From Anastatus disparis (lineage: Eukaryota > Arthropoda > Insecta > Hymenoptera > Eupelmidae), in the NCBI GenBank assembly GCA_017163975.1, contig JAFFSR010000396.1, positions 372,001 through 436,000 on the forward strand: DNA of 64,000 nt, written 5' to 3'. Positions 10,501-20,289 of this stretch are shown one piece after another. The notes under the pieces are model-generated. The model searched no databases and had not been told where the DNA came from. It saw only the letters and a list, made by a program, of their open reading frames with translations. A program made the translations under genes and the position numbers. Position 1 is the stretch's first letter. Every line of letters starts with the position of its first letter.

Positions 10501-11331
10501 TTATCGGATGCGCTTAAAGTGAAGCGTTACAGTCAGCGTACCGTAGTCGAATGGAATAGGAAATCCGTGTTCGTCTCTTATACCTATTTCTATCGACTGA
10601 AACGCTGAAGACAGCAGTGGTAGGTACATGGGTGGTGAAAATTTTTTAATTTCAACACCTCCGTAAATGTAGTCACGCAAATGAAGCGAGACTATACGTA
10701 GTAAGCTCGTGCGCATGTCACCTGTTACATAAGGCTGGCAAATGTTGCTGTAAACCATGAGCACGGTTGGTAACCCGTTCACAAGATTTGCTGGACGATT
10801 ACCGGCAATGTAGTATTCTTTATTACCTTTGCAAGAGAAAATTGGTACATTTTCCAAACCTGAAATTCTAAGTAATTTTTCCGATAGGGTAAATGTGTGC
10901 ATATAAGTTGTACAATCTTTATCACATCGACATTTAATCTGTACATAGCCACCAGCGCGGATTTCAAAATATAAATGATTTTTCACATTCTCGAGATTAT
11001 TTATTTCTTCTAAGAGACTTTCAATGTCACGGTAAACACCAGGTTTAACGCGGGCAAACACCTCGGCCTTCTGTTGAGTCTCCTTCTTTGTTTCTCGCAA
11101 AACATTCGCCACGTCACGTTTGGATGTTTTAACAGAAATCACCCCCTCACGCTCTACCACTGATATATGCTGAAATGTGAGATGTATTTGAATTTCCGTG
11201 AGTCCTACACACCAGTCGCCATAAAGATAAAAATTTTGTAATAATTGTGTTGTGAAATGTGTCGCCACATTGTGTGGAAAGACAAACTTGCTGCTGTTGC
11301 TCGGTAAAACCATGTAAAATTCATCGTTCAT
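10501..11331 (-). CDS. Minor capsid protein (penton-like, single jelly roll)
   Basis: An intact 276-codon gene. Polinton minor capsid proteins are single-jelly-roll subunits predicted to form pentons at the capsid vertices. The N-terminus (MNDEFYMVLPSNSS), the GLTEIQI segment near residue 42 and the C-terminal ending TLTVTLHFKRIR fit the family. The start ATG overlaps the integrase stop as ATGA, and the stop lies one base above the next ATG. It is one of the few undamaged structural genes, so it is useful as a query. Confidence 0.8.
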   Translation of the reverse strand: MNDEFYMVLPSNSSKFVFPHNVATHFTTQLLQNFYLYGDWCVGLTEIQIHLTFQHISVVEREGVISVKTSKRDVANVLRETKKETQQKAEVFARVKPGVYRDIESLLEEINNLENVKNHLYFEIRAGGYVQIKCRCDKDCTTYMHTFTLSEKLLRISGLENVPIFSCKGNKEYYIAGNRPANLVNGLPTVLMVYSNICQPYVTGDMRTSLLRIVSLHLRDYIYGGVEIKKFSPPMYLPLLSSAFQSIEIGIRDEHGFPIPFDYGTLTVTLHFKRIR

Positions 11332-12453
11332 TGTAAATTTTTTAAATCTTTAGCTTCTATCCAAGAATTGAATTTTTCTGGGTACCCCCTCCAACTGACC
11401 AAATATTGTTTTTTCGACCCCCTACCTTTGCTCTTCAAAACCTCGTCAACCTTAAACGCTTCGCTACCTAAATCTTTGCGCACTCTGCTCAACTGTTCTT
11501 CGTAAAAATATCCGTCAATTTTTTCTTCATCAAGATCTGTCAAAATATAGACGGTTAGTTGTTGTCTTGTGTCGACTCTTATAATTTTAAACAGCTCCAG
11601 AGCCCAGCCACCCTCGTATGCTTTCCTGAAGGCTGTCTTGGCACGACTAACACGAACCAGATCGCCAACGCTGTATTTAGCTACTCGAAACGGCTGTTTT
11701 TCGCTGTAACGCAACGTCAAATTTTGACGCACCACGTGAGCATTATATAAGTTGACTTTGGAAGGGGGCATTTTTATGGCACTGTGCCACGAATCGTTGT
11801 AACACGTCACAATTTTTCGCAAAACATCTATATAACGTCTTGTGCGTGAGTGAGTAAAGTATCGCCAGATACGACCTTTAAGAGTTCGAATAAAGCGTTC
11901 GGCAATGGCTGCCTTTATATCAGGGTCTCTGACGACTCGATAGGTAATATGTTTCTTTTTTAGCACCTCTTGCACCTCTCGACCGATAAACTCTTTACCT
12001 TTATCAGTCTGTAGATAAATAGGATGTCTATCATTACATCGTGATAAAATTTTGTCTAATGCTACAGCGACGCGTCGACTGGTTTTGTCGAGAAGAGGCT
12101 CTGCCCAGGTAAACTTTGAAAGTGCATCAATGACAATGAGAATATAGCTGTACCCATCATTGTAGGTTTTAAATGATCTAAAATCTGCCAAGTCAGCTTC
12201 CCACACTTCAAAGGCGCTAAAAACGTTTTAATGTTCGACGAGGAAAACGATGTCTCACGAGTTTGTGTAAGGTATGTGCATCCTGACTCTCCAACCATTT
12301 GGCAATGGTATTGTTATCAAATTTTTTGGGCTTCGCGTGTTTCAGTAGATGAGTACCAGCGTACGCTGATGGTGCAGAAAGATTATAGTAATAATGCTCA
12401 AGATCGTCCGGCTTTTTCGCCTCCTTCTTCTTTTTCTCCTTCTTTTTTTTCAT
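11328..12453 (-). pseudogene. INT: Retrovirus-like integrase with chromodomain, frameshifted
   Basis: The integrase inserts the linear element into host DNA. The N-terminal piece (12453 to about 12220, ATG at 12451-12453) has a lysine run and the segment WLESQDAHTLHK. It stops at a TAG created by a T-run slip (12219-12223), and the rest continues in another frame. Counted from the codon at 12206, the DDE residues are D5, D68 and E103, with 34 residues between the last two. The rve core is followed by an SH3-like segment and a C-terminal chromodomain (VDEVLKSKG ... QYLVSWRGYP). The frame ends in ATGA shared with the penton gene. All catalytic residues are in the downstream frame. Confidence 0.9.
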
Positions 12454-12922
12454 TGCTCCTCCTCCTCCCCTTCTTACAAACTAGCTTTTTCTCTTTCTTT
12501 TGCTGTCTTTTAAATGTATTCTTAATGCGTTTCAAAAATTTATCAAACGCAATTTTGCTGACCATGCACAAAACAGTAATACCAGCTGCAGTCTTTTCAT
12601 TACTATCTGCAGTTTCCGAGAGCATGCGTGAAAATGCTTGTTCAGCCAGCAGTCTGTCGGCTTTTATATGATTCGTTATTTTTTTATTTGAATATAAAAT
12701 ATCGTGCTCTAGACAGGCATTGTCAAGAGGATTTTTTTCTCTCTGACCACGTCTGAGACGCTCTTCGAGATGCGTGCCAGGGTCGAGAAACTGGTAGCCT
12801 GGTAGATACATTTTAAAGGGTACAACCGAAATCAATCGGTCTATAAAAGTAGCAGTTTTCTCCCTCTCCTCCTCCTCCTCCCACTCCATCACTTCCTTCC
12901 ATGCTTTCACATACGGTCCCAT
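12398..12922 (-). CDS. Phospholipase A2-like protein
   Basis: 174 codons, ATG at 12922, overlapping its upstream neighbour by 16 bases and the integrase start by 56. The PLA2 core is clear: a calcium-loop-like LPGYQFLDPGTHL at 40-52, then NACLEHDILY with the catalytic His73-Asp74 pair. Similar domains in parvovirus VP1 and in Polintons are thought to breach endosomal membranes during entry. The C-terminus is a long lysine/glutamate-rich tail from the low-complexity repeat that also forms the integrase N-terminus. No signal peptide is seen. The open frame is intact. Confidence 0.8.
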   Translation of the reverse strand: MGPYVKAWKEVMEWEEEEEREKTATFIDRLISVVPFKMYLPGYQFLDPGTHLEERLRRGQREKNPLDNACLEHDILYSNKKITNHIKADRLLAEQAFSRMLSETADSNEKTAAGITVLCMVSKIAFDKFLKRIKNTFKRQQKKEKKLVCKKGRRRSNEKKEGEKEEGGEKAGRS

Positions 12923-13737
12923 TTTAGCTGTTCGAGGCGACTCTTTTTTACAGGGGTTGATGGCGTAGCTGCCAACTCGCTACTAACTTTTTTACGCTTT
13001 TTCGCACTCTCAACTTCTTTCTTCTTTACGCTCGTTAGATTAGTAGCTGTTGAAGAATAATAACCTTCGTTTTCTGACAACAATGACAGCGGTGAATCAG
13101 GGCTACGAGATGCAATCTTACGCCACAGTTGATCGTTACTAATGAATTCTCGAGGTATGCTAACTTGTCGCAAGACGCGTGCAAACTGTTTGTATCCGCG
13201 CGGTGGCGGCCTTTTTCTACTTCTCATAGCTTCGTTCATTAAATCGACAATATTAGCACCCTCGACAACAGTGCCATCTAGCTTGATTATACCACGACTA
13301 TCCCATTCAATATTACCAGTTTGCCGCAAATATCTAATGAGATGTCTAGCATTACTTTGAAATTTCTGCGGTACCGACTGGACAAGCTGTTCGTCGTCGA
13401 TTTCGTCATTATTGTCTGTACCTATCGTCGTTTTCGTTTCTAATAATGTTGTCTCGTTTGGCCATATTATACTCCTATTTTCATCCTTCTCCTCCCCTCT
13501 TAGATGCAAGTAACGCTGCAAGATTTGTTGATATTGCAGAGATTTTTGACGCTCATCACCCGTAGAATGTGAAATTTTACTCATTTCTTCGTCAAGGCGT
13601 GTCGTGGCTGTACCAGGTGTCTGGACACTGGATGGTGGTGTTGTATGATTGGTAGTTGGTACGTCGTGCTGCTGCTGCAGCCGCTGTTGCTCCAAGCACT
13701 CTTGCGGTACTAAAATCATTTTTCTTGCGTACTCCAT
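12907..13737 (-). CDS. Conserved Polinton protein of unknown function
   Basis: 276 codons starting MEYARKMILVPQ. A glutamine- and threonine-rich linker (20-50) precedes a helical stretch with LDEEMSKI and the segment QYQQILQRYLHL. The centre carries VPQKFQSNARHLIRYLRQTG and WDSRGIIKLDG. The C-terminal third has RPPPRGYKQFARVLRQ and PREFISNDQLWRKI, then a basic tail with KKRKK near 246. I recognise the overall pattern as a protein that accompanies Polinton ATPase and PLA2 genes in insects, but no function is known to me. It is intact and overlaps both neighbours. Confidence 0.65.
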   Translation of the reverse strand: MEYARKMILVPQECLEQQRLQQQHDVPTTNHTTPPSSVQTPGTATTRLDEEMSKISHSTGDERQKSLQYQQILQRYLHLRGEEKDENRSIIWPNETTLLETKTTIGTDNNDEIDDEQLVQSVPQKFQSNARHLIRYLRQTGNIEWDSRGIIKLDGTVVEGANIVDLMNEAMRSRKRPPPRGYKQFARVLRQVSIPREFISNDQLWRKIASRSPDSPLSLLSENEGYYSSTATNLTSVKKKEVESAKKRKKVSSELAATPSTPVKKSRLEQLKWDRM

Positions 13738-14060
13738 GCCGATAAAACAGGTTTCACAATTAGCCGTAGTAAATATGCTGATTTTACCACCAATTTCCTT
13801 TTTACCTCCAAAATACCCGGTTTAGCGAGTTTTCGCAACAGTGGTGCGACTTTTCGCAATTGTTCCTTATAATATTTGCTGAGTTGAATATTTCCACGTA
13901 AAATGTTTAAAGCACACTCGCAAATGTACGTTATAAGTTTGGAATTTGCTTCACGTAATATGGCCTTGAGTTGAGAAAGTTCGATTTTACACAAAACATG
14001 TAACTGAGTCCAGTACTTTTCTGGAATTGGTCTGCTACGACTACGTCTCACCGGCTCCAT
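13716..14060 (-). CDS. Small conserved Polinton protein
   Basis: 114 codons; its ATG shares a base with the ATPase stop and its end overlaps the next gene by 22 bases. The centre reads ICECALNILRGNIQLS and is followed by basic helices. The last ~25 residues are hydrophobic with arginines (AYLLRLIVKPVLSAW). Related small Polinton proteins also have a basic body and a hydrophobic C-terminal segment, which may be membrane-active. The function is unknown. Confidence 0.65.
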   Translation of the reverse strand: MEPVRRSRSRPIPEKYWTQLHVLCKIELSQLKAILREANSKLITYICECALNILRGNIQLSKYYKEQLRKVAPLLRKLAKPGILEVKRKLVVKSAYLLRLIVKPVLSAWSTQEK

Positions 14061-14737
14061 TACAATCGCACGACTGGTAGATTATTTGAGCGAGCACCAG
14101 CTTTTATGGGTTTGCAACGAGGCACATAAACGTACTGATGTTTGTCGAACGGAAATATACAAGTACGAAATCTCACGTTTTCAGGCGTACCCTGTTTCAG
14201 ATCTATGAACAAATAGCCGTGCGGTTGTGCTGTGGCATCGAGATATGCCTCTTGCGAAAAACGAGGCTTCTCGGGGCAGACTTGACGCGCCAGATGATTT
14301 ATTTGCGCTCGATCGCGCGGATTTTTAAATACCACGATGTAATTAGAGTTTAAAGAAATTTCTCGCTGACCTTGATGGAAGAGATTTTGCGAGATAAAGA
14401 TGACGCTCAAGTTATTGTGATGACTGCCTTTGGTAAAGAGATTTACTGCAGCTCTGTTGGACGATTCTCTCATCAGATCGTCGAGAATCAAGAGTTTTGC
14501 TCGTGGATCATTGGCATAGTCTTCGCTCTTTGGTAAACCCTCGTGAAATTCGATACCCTCGGCCAACTCTTTGTAAATTGGCTGCCGCTCGGTATAGTAC
14601 AAGAGTATACGCTCGAATTTTGTATCACTCATGCGATCAATGTGATGCAAAAAATTCTTAACGAATACTGTTTTACCACACGAGCTGGGTCCACAAATCA
14701 TCAAAGTCCACGGATGCACCCACCTGCAAACATCCAT
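14060..14737 (-). CDS. Genome-packaging ATPase (FtsK/HerA family)
   Basis: 225 codons, ATG at 14737. It is the motor expected to pump DNA into the capsid. Walker A is GPSSCGKT (16-23), Walker B is LLILDD (82-87), and a sensor-like segment VIFISQNLF follows. The length suits A32-like ATPases of Polintons. The frame is intact. It is the first gene of the overlapping minus-strand train, and its upstream region (14738-15040) lies between divergent genes. Confidence 0.9.
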   Translation of the reverse strand: MDVCRWVHPWTLMICGPSSCGKTVFVKNFLHHIDRMSDTKFERILLYYTERQPIYKELAEGIEFHEGLPKSEDYANDPRAKLLILDDLMRESSNRAAVNLFTKGSHHNNLSVIFISQNLFHQGQREISLNSNYIVVFKNPRDRAQINHLARQVCPEKPRFSQEAYLDATAQPHGYLFIDLKQGTPENVRFRTCIFPFDKHQYVYVPRCKPIKAGARSNNLPVVRL

Positions 14738-15042
14738 GTTACCGTCGCTGCTGCTAAACTTCTATTACTAATCTTATCGAATTCTCGAACCACTCTACAT
14801 ATACGATCATTAAGAGTGATGAGCAAGAGTGGGAGGCGGCGGCGGCAGCGGCGGCGCGCGCATGTGCGAGCAGTATCATGCTGGCGCTAGCCAATCGTTT
14901 AGCTGATTAGCCATATAGCTGGCTGACGCCAGCATTATTCCGCTCTTTAGCTATATGGCTGAAAGAGCTAAATAAGTATTAATCACCTACTTATAATTAA
15001 TACCCCCACCCCTACCACCACCACCACCACCACCATTTATAG
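14738..15042. promoter_or_regulatory. Divergent intergenic region with hairpins
   Basis: The region lies between the ATPase (minus) and the 71-codon gene (plus). It has a (GGC)n patch near 14836-14860. An inverted pair ATGCTGGCG/CGCCAGCAT lies at about 14877-14936, with nested AGCCATATAGC/GCTATATGGCT. A (CCA)n run lies at 15015-15035. No TATA/initiator pair was found for the ATPase strand. Confidence 0.45.
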
Positions 15043-15074
15043 TATAAAATTAAAAGTGTTGGTAAACGGTCAGT
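15043..15074 (+). promoter_or_regulatory. TATA + TCAGT promoter
   Basis: TATAAA at 15043-15048 is followed 29 bp later by TCAGTG, with the predicted start A at 15072. It precedes the 71-codon gene. Confidence 0.7.
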
Positions 15075-15442
15075 GCTGGTTAGTCTTGAAAAAGTGCTGC
15101 TATCGTGAGCAATAACCAAGAAATATAAAAAGGTAATAAATTTTTATTAAAGAATTAATCAGATTTAAATTTTTGATTCTCAACAATTTTACAGAAAAGA
15201 GAGTCTACAAAAAGTACAGTGAACGATGAATCAAACAAAACAAGTGCATTCCAAAGAGGGTAAGCCGGAAATTCATGTGATACGCATGTGGGACTATGCG
15301 AGTCGTACAGCGCGATGTGGAGAGTGGGAGCAAGCGGCTCGTGATAGAGAAAGATTCAAAATGAGGGTGGAAAGGATGCGGATTATTCTGGAACCTGTGC
15401 TTTTGAAAAAAATTGATGACTACTCAATTAATAGAAAATAAA
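15072..15442 (+). CDS. 71-codon accessory gene with 5'UTR intron
   Basis: The transcript is predicted to start at 15072. A 62-bp intron (15133-15194, GTAATA ... TTTTACAG) lies wholly in the 5'UTR. The coding part is 15226-15441. The product (MNQTKQVHSKEGK...) is charged, with an arginine-rich helix DRERFKMRVERMR, and no recognisable domain. The stop codon TAA is embedded in an AATAAA signal (15437-15442), so message end and stop nearly coincide. It is intact beside decayed genes. The function is unknown; the intron and promoter are inferred from sequence alone. Confidence 0.6.
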
Positions 15443-15571
15443 TTTATTTTTTCGTTTTACATTTTTATAAAATATAAAAATTTATTTCAAAATAGTTTGT
15501 GTTTTAATTCTCTCTCTGTATCCTGTATCACATATTCGCTTTAGTGATAATATATTTACAATAATTTATTT

Positions 15572-18500
15572 TTAATTAGACTTATAACCGTATGGATAGC
15601 TAATCTCGTTATTCACGAATCGTCTCTTTGAGTACACGGGCTCGCATATTTTACATTCAGGCCGTGTTATAACATCGTGAAACCATGTGCGTCTAATAGC
15701 GTCATCGTTTGCAAAAAGTGGCGGTATTTTACCAGTAATAAGATCTCGTATAGAATTAAAGTTTATTTTCTGACTCACCGACGAATTAAGTCTTATCCCT
15801 TGATTTTGCAAACACATCCTTCAACGCCATCTGGTGTCAAATATTTGTAGGCGTAAAATTTGGGTCCTCCAGAGACGAATGATGTGATGCTTGTGCCAAG
15901 ACCATAACAGGCCAATTCGTCGGTCAAGTCACCCAAGAACGGCCCTGTTTTTGCATCGTACTCACCCACGCGACTTACATACACAATAGAATCAGTATCG
16001 TAATACAATACACGTTCACCTAGCGGTTGCAATTCTTCGTAGAGTTTTAAACGCGCCAAGGCTGTGGTATAAGCGGCTACGATAACGTTACACAATGGTG
16101 ATGGCTCAACAGCCGATATATGGATATAATGAACACACGTCTACGTATTTTATTTTCTCACCCTTTTTTGCATCGTAAATTTTGACTATATCACCCGTAC
16201 GACCACCGAAAAATGCTTCTCGAGGATTCAACGGTTCATGCCAATTTCGTGTTTTATTACCGATATACGTCTTCATACTTTCGTTCTGTGAGTACTCATG
16301 ATTAAAATCACATTCCCACTTTTCTATTAGTTGATAGCCGTGGCTTCTTATCTTTTCGGATATTCGCGCGGTTCTCTCAAAACGTTCGTCCATATTTTCA
16401 CCGTTTACGAGGCGTAAGTCACGGTTCACTGTGTAACACCATACACAGCCATGCCAATAACACCCGTGGAATTGTAAAACAATTTTCGTACCGTTTTCAA
16501 GTTTGCAGTATCCATCCACTAGAAGGCCCTCGGGAAGTCTCTCTTCTCGAGCTCGGACAGTATACCGAATTTGATGATTCAGCACATTTTCCATCCAACA
16601 CAGCCACCGCATCGCCTTCATAGACTGCTCGTTTGCTTGTCTATAACCACCCTGAAGTATGATCCCTATAGTGTCTTTTTGTAAAAAATTTTTTCTATAT
16701 ACACGCACACAAGATGATGCGATGGCGGCGCACTCTACGAACGGATCTGTATTACCACATTCTATGAAGGTTTTGCGAAAGGCCAAACATGCTAATCGTA
16801 AAATTTTTACATCTTGTCTACAGTATTTCATAATCTCATTTTTAAAATTAAATATATAATTTTCATTTTTTTTTTCATTATACCACTGCATAAATTCTCG
16901 TCGCTCATCGACCTTCATCGAATCTGGTGAAAAAGACCACACAGGTGGCATTTCTCCAACGTAATTTTGATTCTCTGGTGTGTTAAACAAATGAGGAAAC
17001 GTACCTTTCTCGATATTAGCAAGACCGTAAGCTTTTGGTAGTGCAGCTAAACTCATGTGTAAGTAATTTAAGCTGTCTATGAATTTAACGGTTGAAATTT
17101 CCATTATGATTATTTTTGACCCGTTTAAAATTACATCTGGCTTATCTCTAAGATCTGTACGTTCTGTCAAATGCTTGAGAATAAATTGCGCATCAAAACC
17201 CTGTGCATTGTGGGCTATAAAAATAATTTGCTTGAAACTTTTTCTTGTTGCTAAGGCCAAATCAACTAGCTGTTTTACAGGGTCGATTTCAAACACGTAT
17301 TTGCGTATACCACATATTTCGCAAGAATTTGTTATATTTTCATCATCCAAACAATAATTACATACTTGTTGTACAACACACAAGTTTGGTACATGCAAAC
17401 TTATTTTTTCACCATCAGCATCCGAGATAATTTCCGATTGTTGAGTCTCAAAATCATAAAATAAATAAAGTATATTCTTTTTATTGGTTGCAAATCCTTT
17501 TTTGCTGATAAAGGGTTGCATGTAACAAAGATGTTCTATTGGTATTTTACGATTACATATTTTGCAAAATATCGTATTACAATTATGTGGATCTTTATCG
17601 CACATTCAAACTGTTTTACTGCACAAACGACAAATTTTTATGCTCTCGCATACCGACCAAAAATTATCGAAAGATTTTGAGATTTTATGATTTTCCAGAC
17701 CAACATTACCGTAAAAATCTCTAGTGCATTGAATACATTTTATTTTTTCCTGATTTATATCGCAAGGGGGACTCTGAAAACATTTACAGCATTTTTGTGG
17801 ACATTTATGATTTTTTTTATGACTCAACTTTTTATTACAAGGTATGCAGTAGCCACGGCTGCTAGTTGCTGCGAGTAAATTTAAAATTGGCTGGTAATGA
17901 TTAGAATTTTCGTAATACATTATATTTAAGGTATGTCTAACTACATTACCAACATCGTGTACAAAACGTGCACCATCGTAAAGTGGTTTATAGCCTCGAG
18001 CAAAGTTTTGAAAAGAATAAACAACTATTGCAACGCCGAAAAGCGCATAATATTCTTGAAATAATTTTATTTCTTCGATACCACAACCTGTTTCGGGTGT
18101 CGTAACTCTCGCAGCTTTGACAAGTTTCAACGCTTGCACTTTCTGATATTGTGCTGTGTGGTGTCTTATTCTATTCCACCTGTAATGGTGAATACCACTG
18201 CGCATCTGACCACGTATAGCATATACATGAGCAACGACTAGCGAGCGTGGGAGGCAAAGATTGTCGGTATTTTGAACATTTAGAATGGATTTCTTGAAAA
18301 CTGATTCGCTAGTGAGTGATACCCGACCGCGTCCCTCTGGTTTAGAAACAATGCTGACTTTCACGTTTAAAACATCATCGATTTCAAAATTGTCATTACT
18401 CTGTGCTACAGAAGCTAATAACTCGAGTAGATCTGTCGGTGAAAAATCACGAACCAATCTAAAAGAAATCTATAAAGAACCGTGAACAAATCGGTCAGAG

Positions 18501-18796
18501 TTTATAGTTATACCGATATAATCTGAAGGTCGCGCATTTTCACACACATGACGATATAAATCATTTATTGCTGCCTAAAACCACGTATACACATTCGCAT
18601 TAGGTGGTGGGGGCAATATTGACACTCTTAATTGTCTACCTTGTAACTTAAATTGTCGGTAATATCGTGATGATTCTTCATAAATCGTAATGTGGTTCTG
18701 AGTAGTAGTAGTACCATCTCCCTGTTGAAGATATTTGTCTACAATATGATATACCAAAATTACGTGAAAATGTATGATTTATAAATTTACGCTTAA
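15572..18796 (-). pseudogene. POLB: Polinton DNA polymerase B, main part, heavily broken
   Basis: Family-B, protein-primed type polymerase that would replicate the element. The frame from 18796 to 16106 is continuous except for in-frame stops TAA near 18779, TAG 18575-18577, TAG 18470-18472 and TGA 17606-17608. The exonuclease motifs are complete: YDFET (D51/E53 of the 17605 frame), AHNAQGFD and YCRQDVK. Motif A appears as DVCSLYPY, and three codons later a stop follows. Across about 16094-16108 the text jumps to NVIVAAYTTALARL and motif C, YYDTDSIVY, so motif B and the thumb-side palm (some 200 residues or more) are deleted. A final frameshift at a C-run (15797-15799) precedes the last ~75 codons. 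A polyadenylation signal lies just past 15572. Confidence 0.92.
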
Positions 18797-19303
18797 GAAG
18801 ATGTAAAACGGACACCACCCCTGCTTTCATGAATTTGACTTATTTTTTCATTATATTGCAAAACTTGAGGAAAAGAAATGCTTTAGCTTGTAGTATTTAC
18901 CATAAAGATCATTCAGTTAAATTTTCAAATAAATTCATTCATTAGTTCTAAAAATTTTAGTGTTCCAATATTTATATATGGTCAATGTCCCAATCGCTAC
19001 TCACGAACCTATTACTAGCTACTCATTGTTAAAAATGTTTTGGTATCTAAATAAGATTGAACGGTTAGTAATAGGTTCGTGAGTAGCGATTGGGACATTG
19101 ACCATATTGAAATTTTTAGATTTTGTACAAGAAATTTAAAATTCTGAGAAATTAATAAATAAATTTATTTAAAATTTAATTAAATAATCTTTATGGTACA
19201 TATTACAAACTAAAGCATTTATTTTCTTAAAAATATGCAATAAAATATAAAGATAGTAAATATTTATGAGTATAGGTGTAGTGTCCATTTTACATCTCCT
19301 TAA
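18793..19303. mobile_element. TTAA foldback family P8, copy 1, inside POLB
   Basis: Bounded by TTAA at 18793-18796 and 19300-19303, with inverted ends TTAAGAAGATGTAAAACGGA and its counterpart. A second copy is at 46910-47292. Removing it leaves one TTAA and puts the two POLB parts in the same reading frame. This shows it jumped into the gene, and the precise in-frame fit supports TTAA duplication. Its loop contains another insertion (18977-19107). Confidence 0.85.
18977..19107. mobile_element. Nested 131-bp MITE with ~40-bp TIRs
   Basis: The left end TATGGTCAATGTCCCAATCG and its inverted partner continue as near-perfect arms (CGCTACTCACGAACCTATTA) around a ~45-bp loop. It is absent from the related P8 copy at 46910, which marks it as an insertion. 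TA may be the duplicated target. Confidence 0.75.
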
Positions 19304-20251
19304 ATGAACCTGTATTCTCTCTGTACCTGGTGATTCAGATGAAATCATCGTATTAAGTGTATTCTGCTCGTTATTATTGATTGCCATTGATGACTGTCTC
19401 TCATCATCACCCCACCAAGAGCAACCAGGCATTGGTTCAAAAGGTGGTGGCGCTGCTGTATTATTATTTACCCCCTCCACCGCAAAGTTTGGGGTAGTTT
19501 CAGAGATATTTATGACTTCTCTCACCTCTTCGGGAGGTGGTAGTAGCACAAGATCTCTCGAATCAGATACATCTTCTTCTTCGGTCAGAAGCCTTATCAA
19601 CAGTTCATCCCCACTACTGTCCTCCATCATATTTTGCAGGTCTGTAAAATTTATGTAAAATCTGCTTAGTTGCACTATTTTCAACAAAAAAGTCTTATCC
19701 CGCGAAATTCTGTGATCATAAACAAAAAGTTTATTGGTTATTGATTATTGATCCGAAACTGATATTTTCTTGCAAATCATGTTTTCAGATTTATTATTTT
19801 ATTCACAACAAAAAAGTATTTTATAGCGAAATTCTACGATCGTAAAGAAAAAAGATACAAGCTTTTAAACGGTAAAAATTATGAATAGCTTACCTTTAAT
19901 AACACGGTGATGTAACATGAGAAGCCTGACTTGTGACGCATCTTGCATCCCTCTGCTTTCAATACAACGACCAGCAATGTCAAGTATTTCATTATCGTTA
20001 AAAATACCTCGCTTAAACATATAAGCTAAGGTACGTAGTCCGCAAAGTCCTAAGATAAATTTAATTTTTTTTAATAATTCATTATTGGCGCAAATATTTA
20101 GACTTTTGCGCCATGAATTATTGCAAAATAATTTTATTTGCGGCTCTCAAACTAATGCTATATTAACAATATTTATCAAGACTTTAAGTAAATTTTTCTA
20201 ACCATCTTACTTCGTGTTGATCTTCTTCTCTGGAACGTTGAACTTTAACTG
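19304..20251 (-). pseudogene. POLB 5' exons and spliced leader
   Basis: Exon 20049-19894 encodes GLCGLRTLAYMFKRG and then MLHHRVIK. It has an acceptor (ATCTTAG) and donor (AAAG/GTAAGC). A 252-bp intron (19893-19642) ends TTTTACAG. The next exon (19641 to 19304) encodes an acidic, proline-rich segment (DLQNMMEDSSGDE, VLLPPPEE) and runs into the P8 insertion. The reading phase is conserved across the intron and across the excised insertion into the main POLB frame. A short upstream exon (about 20250-20217, donor GTAAGA) is possible but its phase is uncertain. No clear ATG was assigned. Confidence 0.6.
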
Positions 20252-20284
20252 TTAATCAGACCTGTCAATCTTCGCGTATTTATA
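20247..20284 (-). promoter_or_regulatory. TATA + initiator promoter for POLB
   Basis: The minus strand reads TATAAATA at 20284-20277 and AACAGTT at 20253-20247, with the start near 20251 and ~31-bp spacing. This is the same architecture as the other Polinton promoters at 7.8 and 15.0 kb. Confidence 0.6.
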
Positions 20285-20289
20285 GTACG

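Noticed and set aside
17603..17608. TGAATG as a true stop/reinitiation boundary splitting POLB into two genes
   Set aside because: Zinc-type motif and homology pattern continue across it, and other in-frame stops exist, so decay is simpler.
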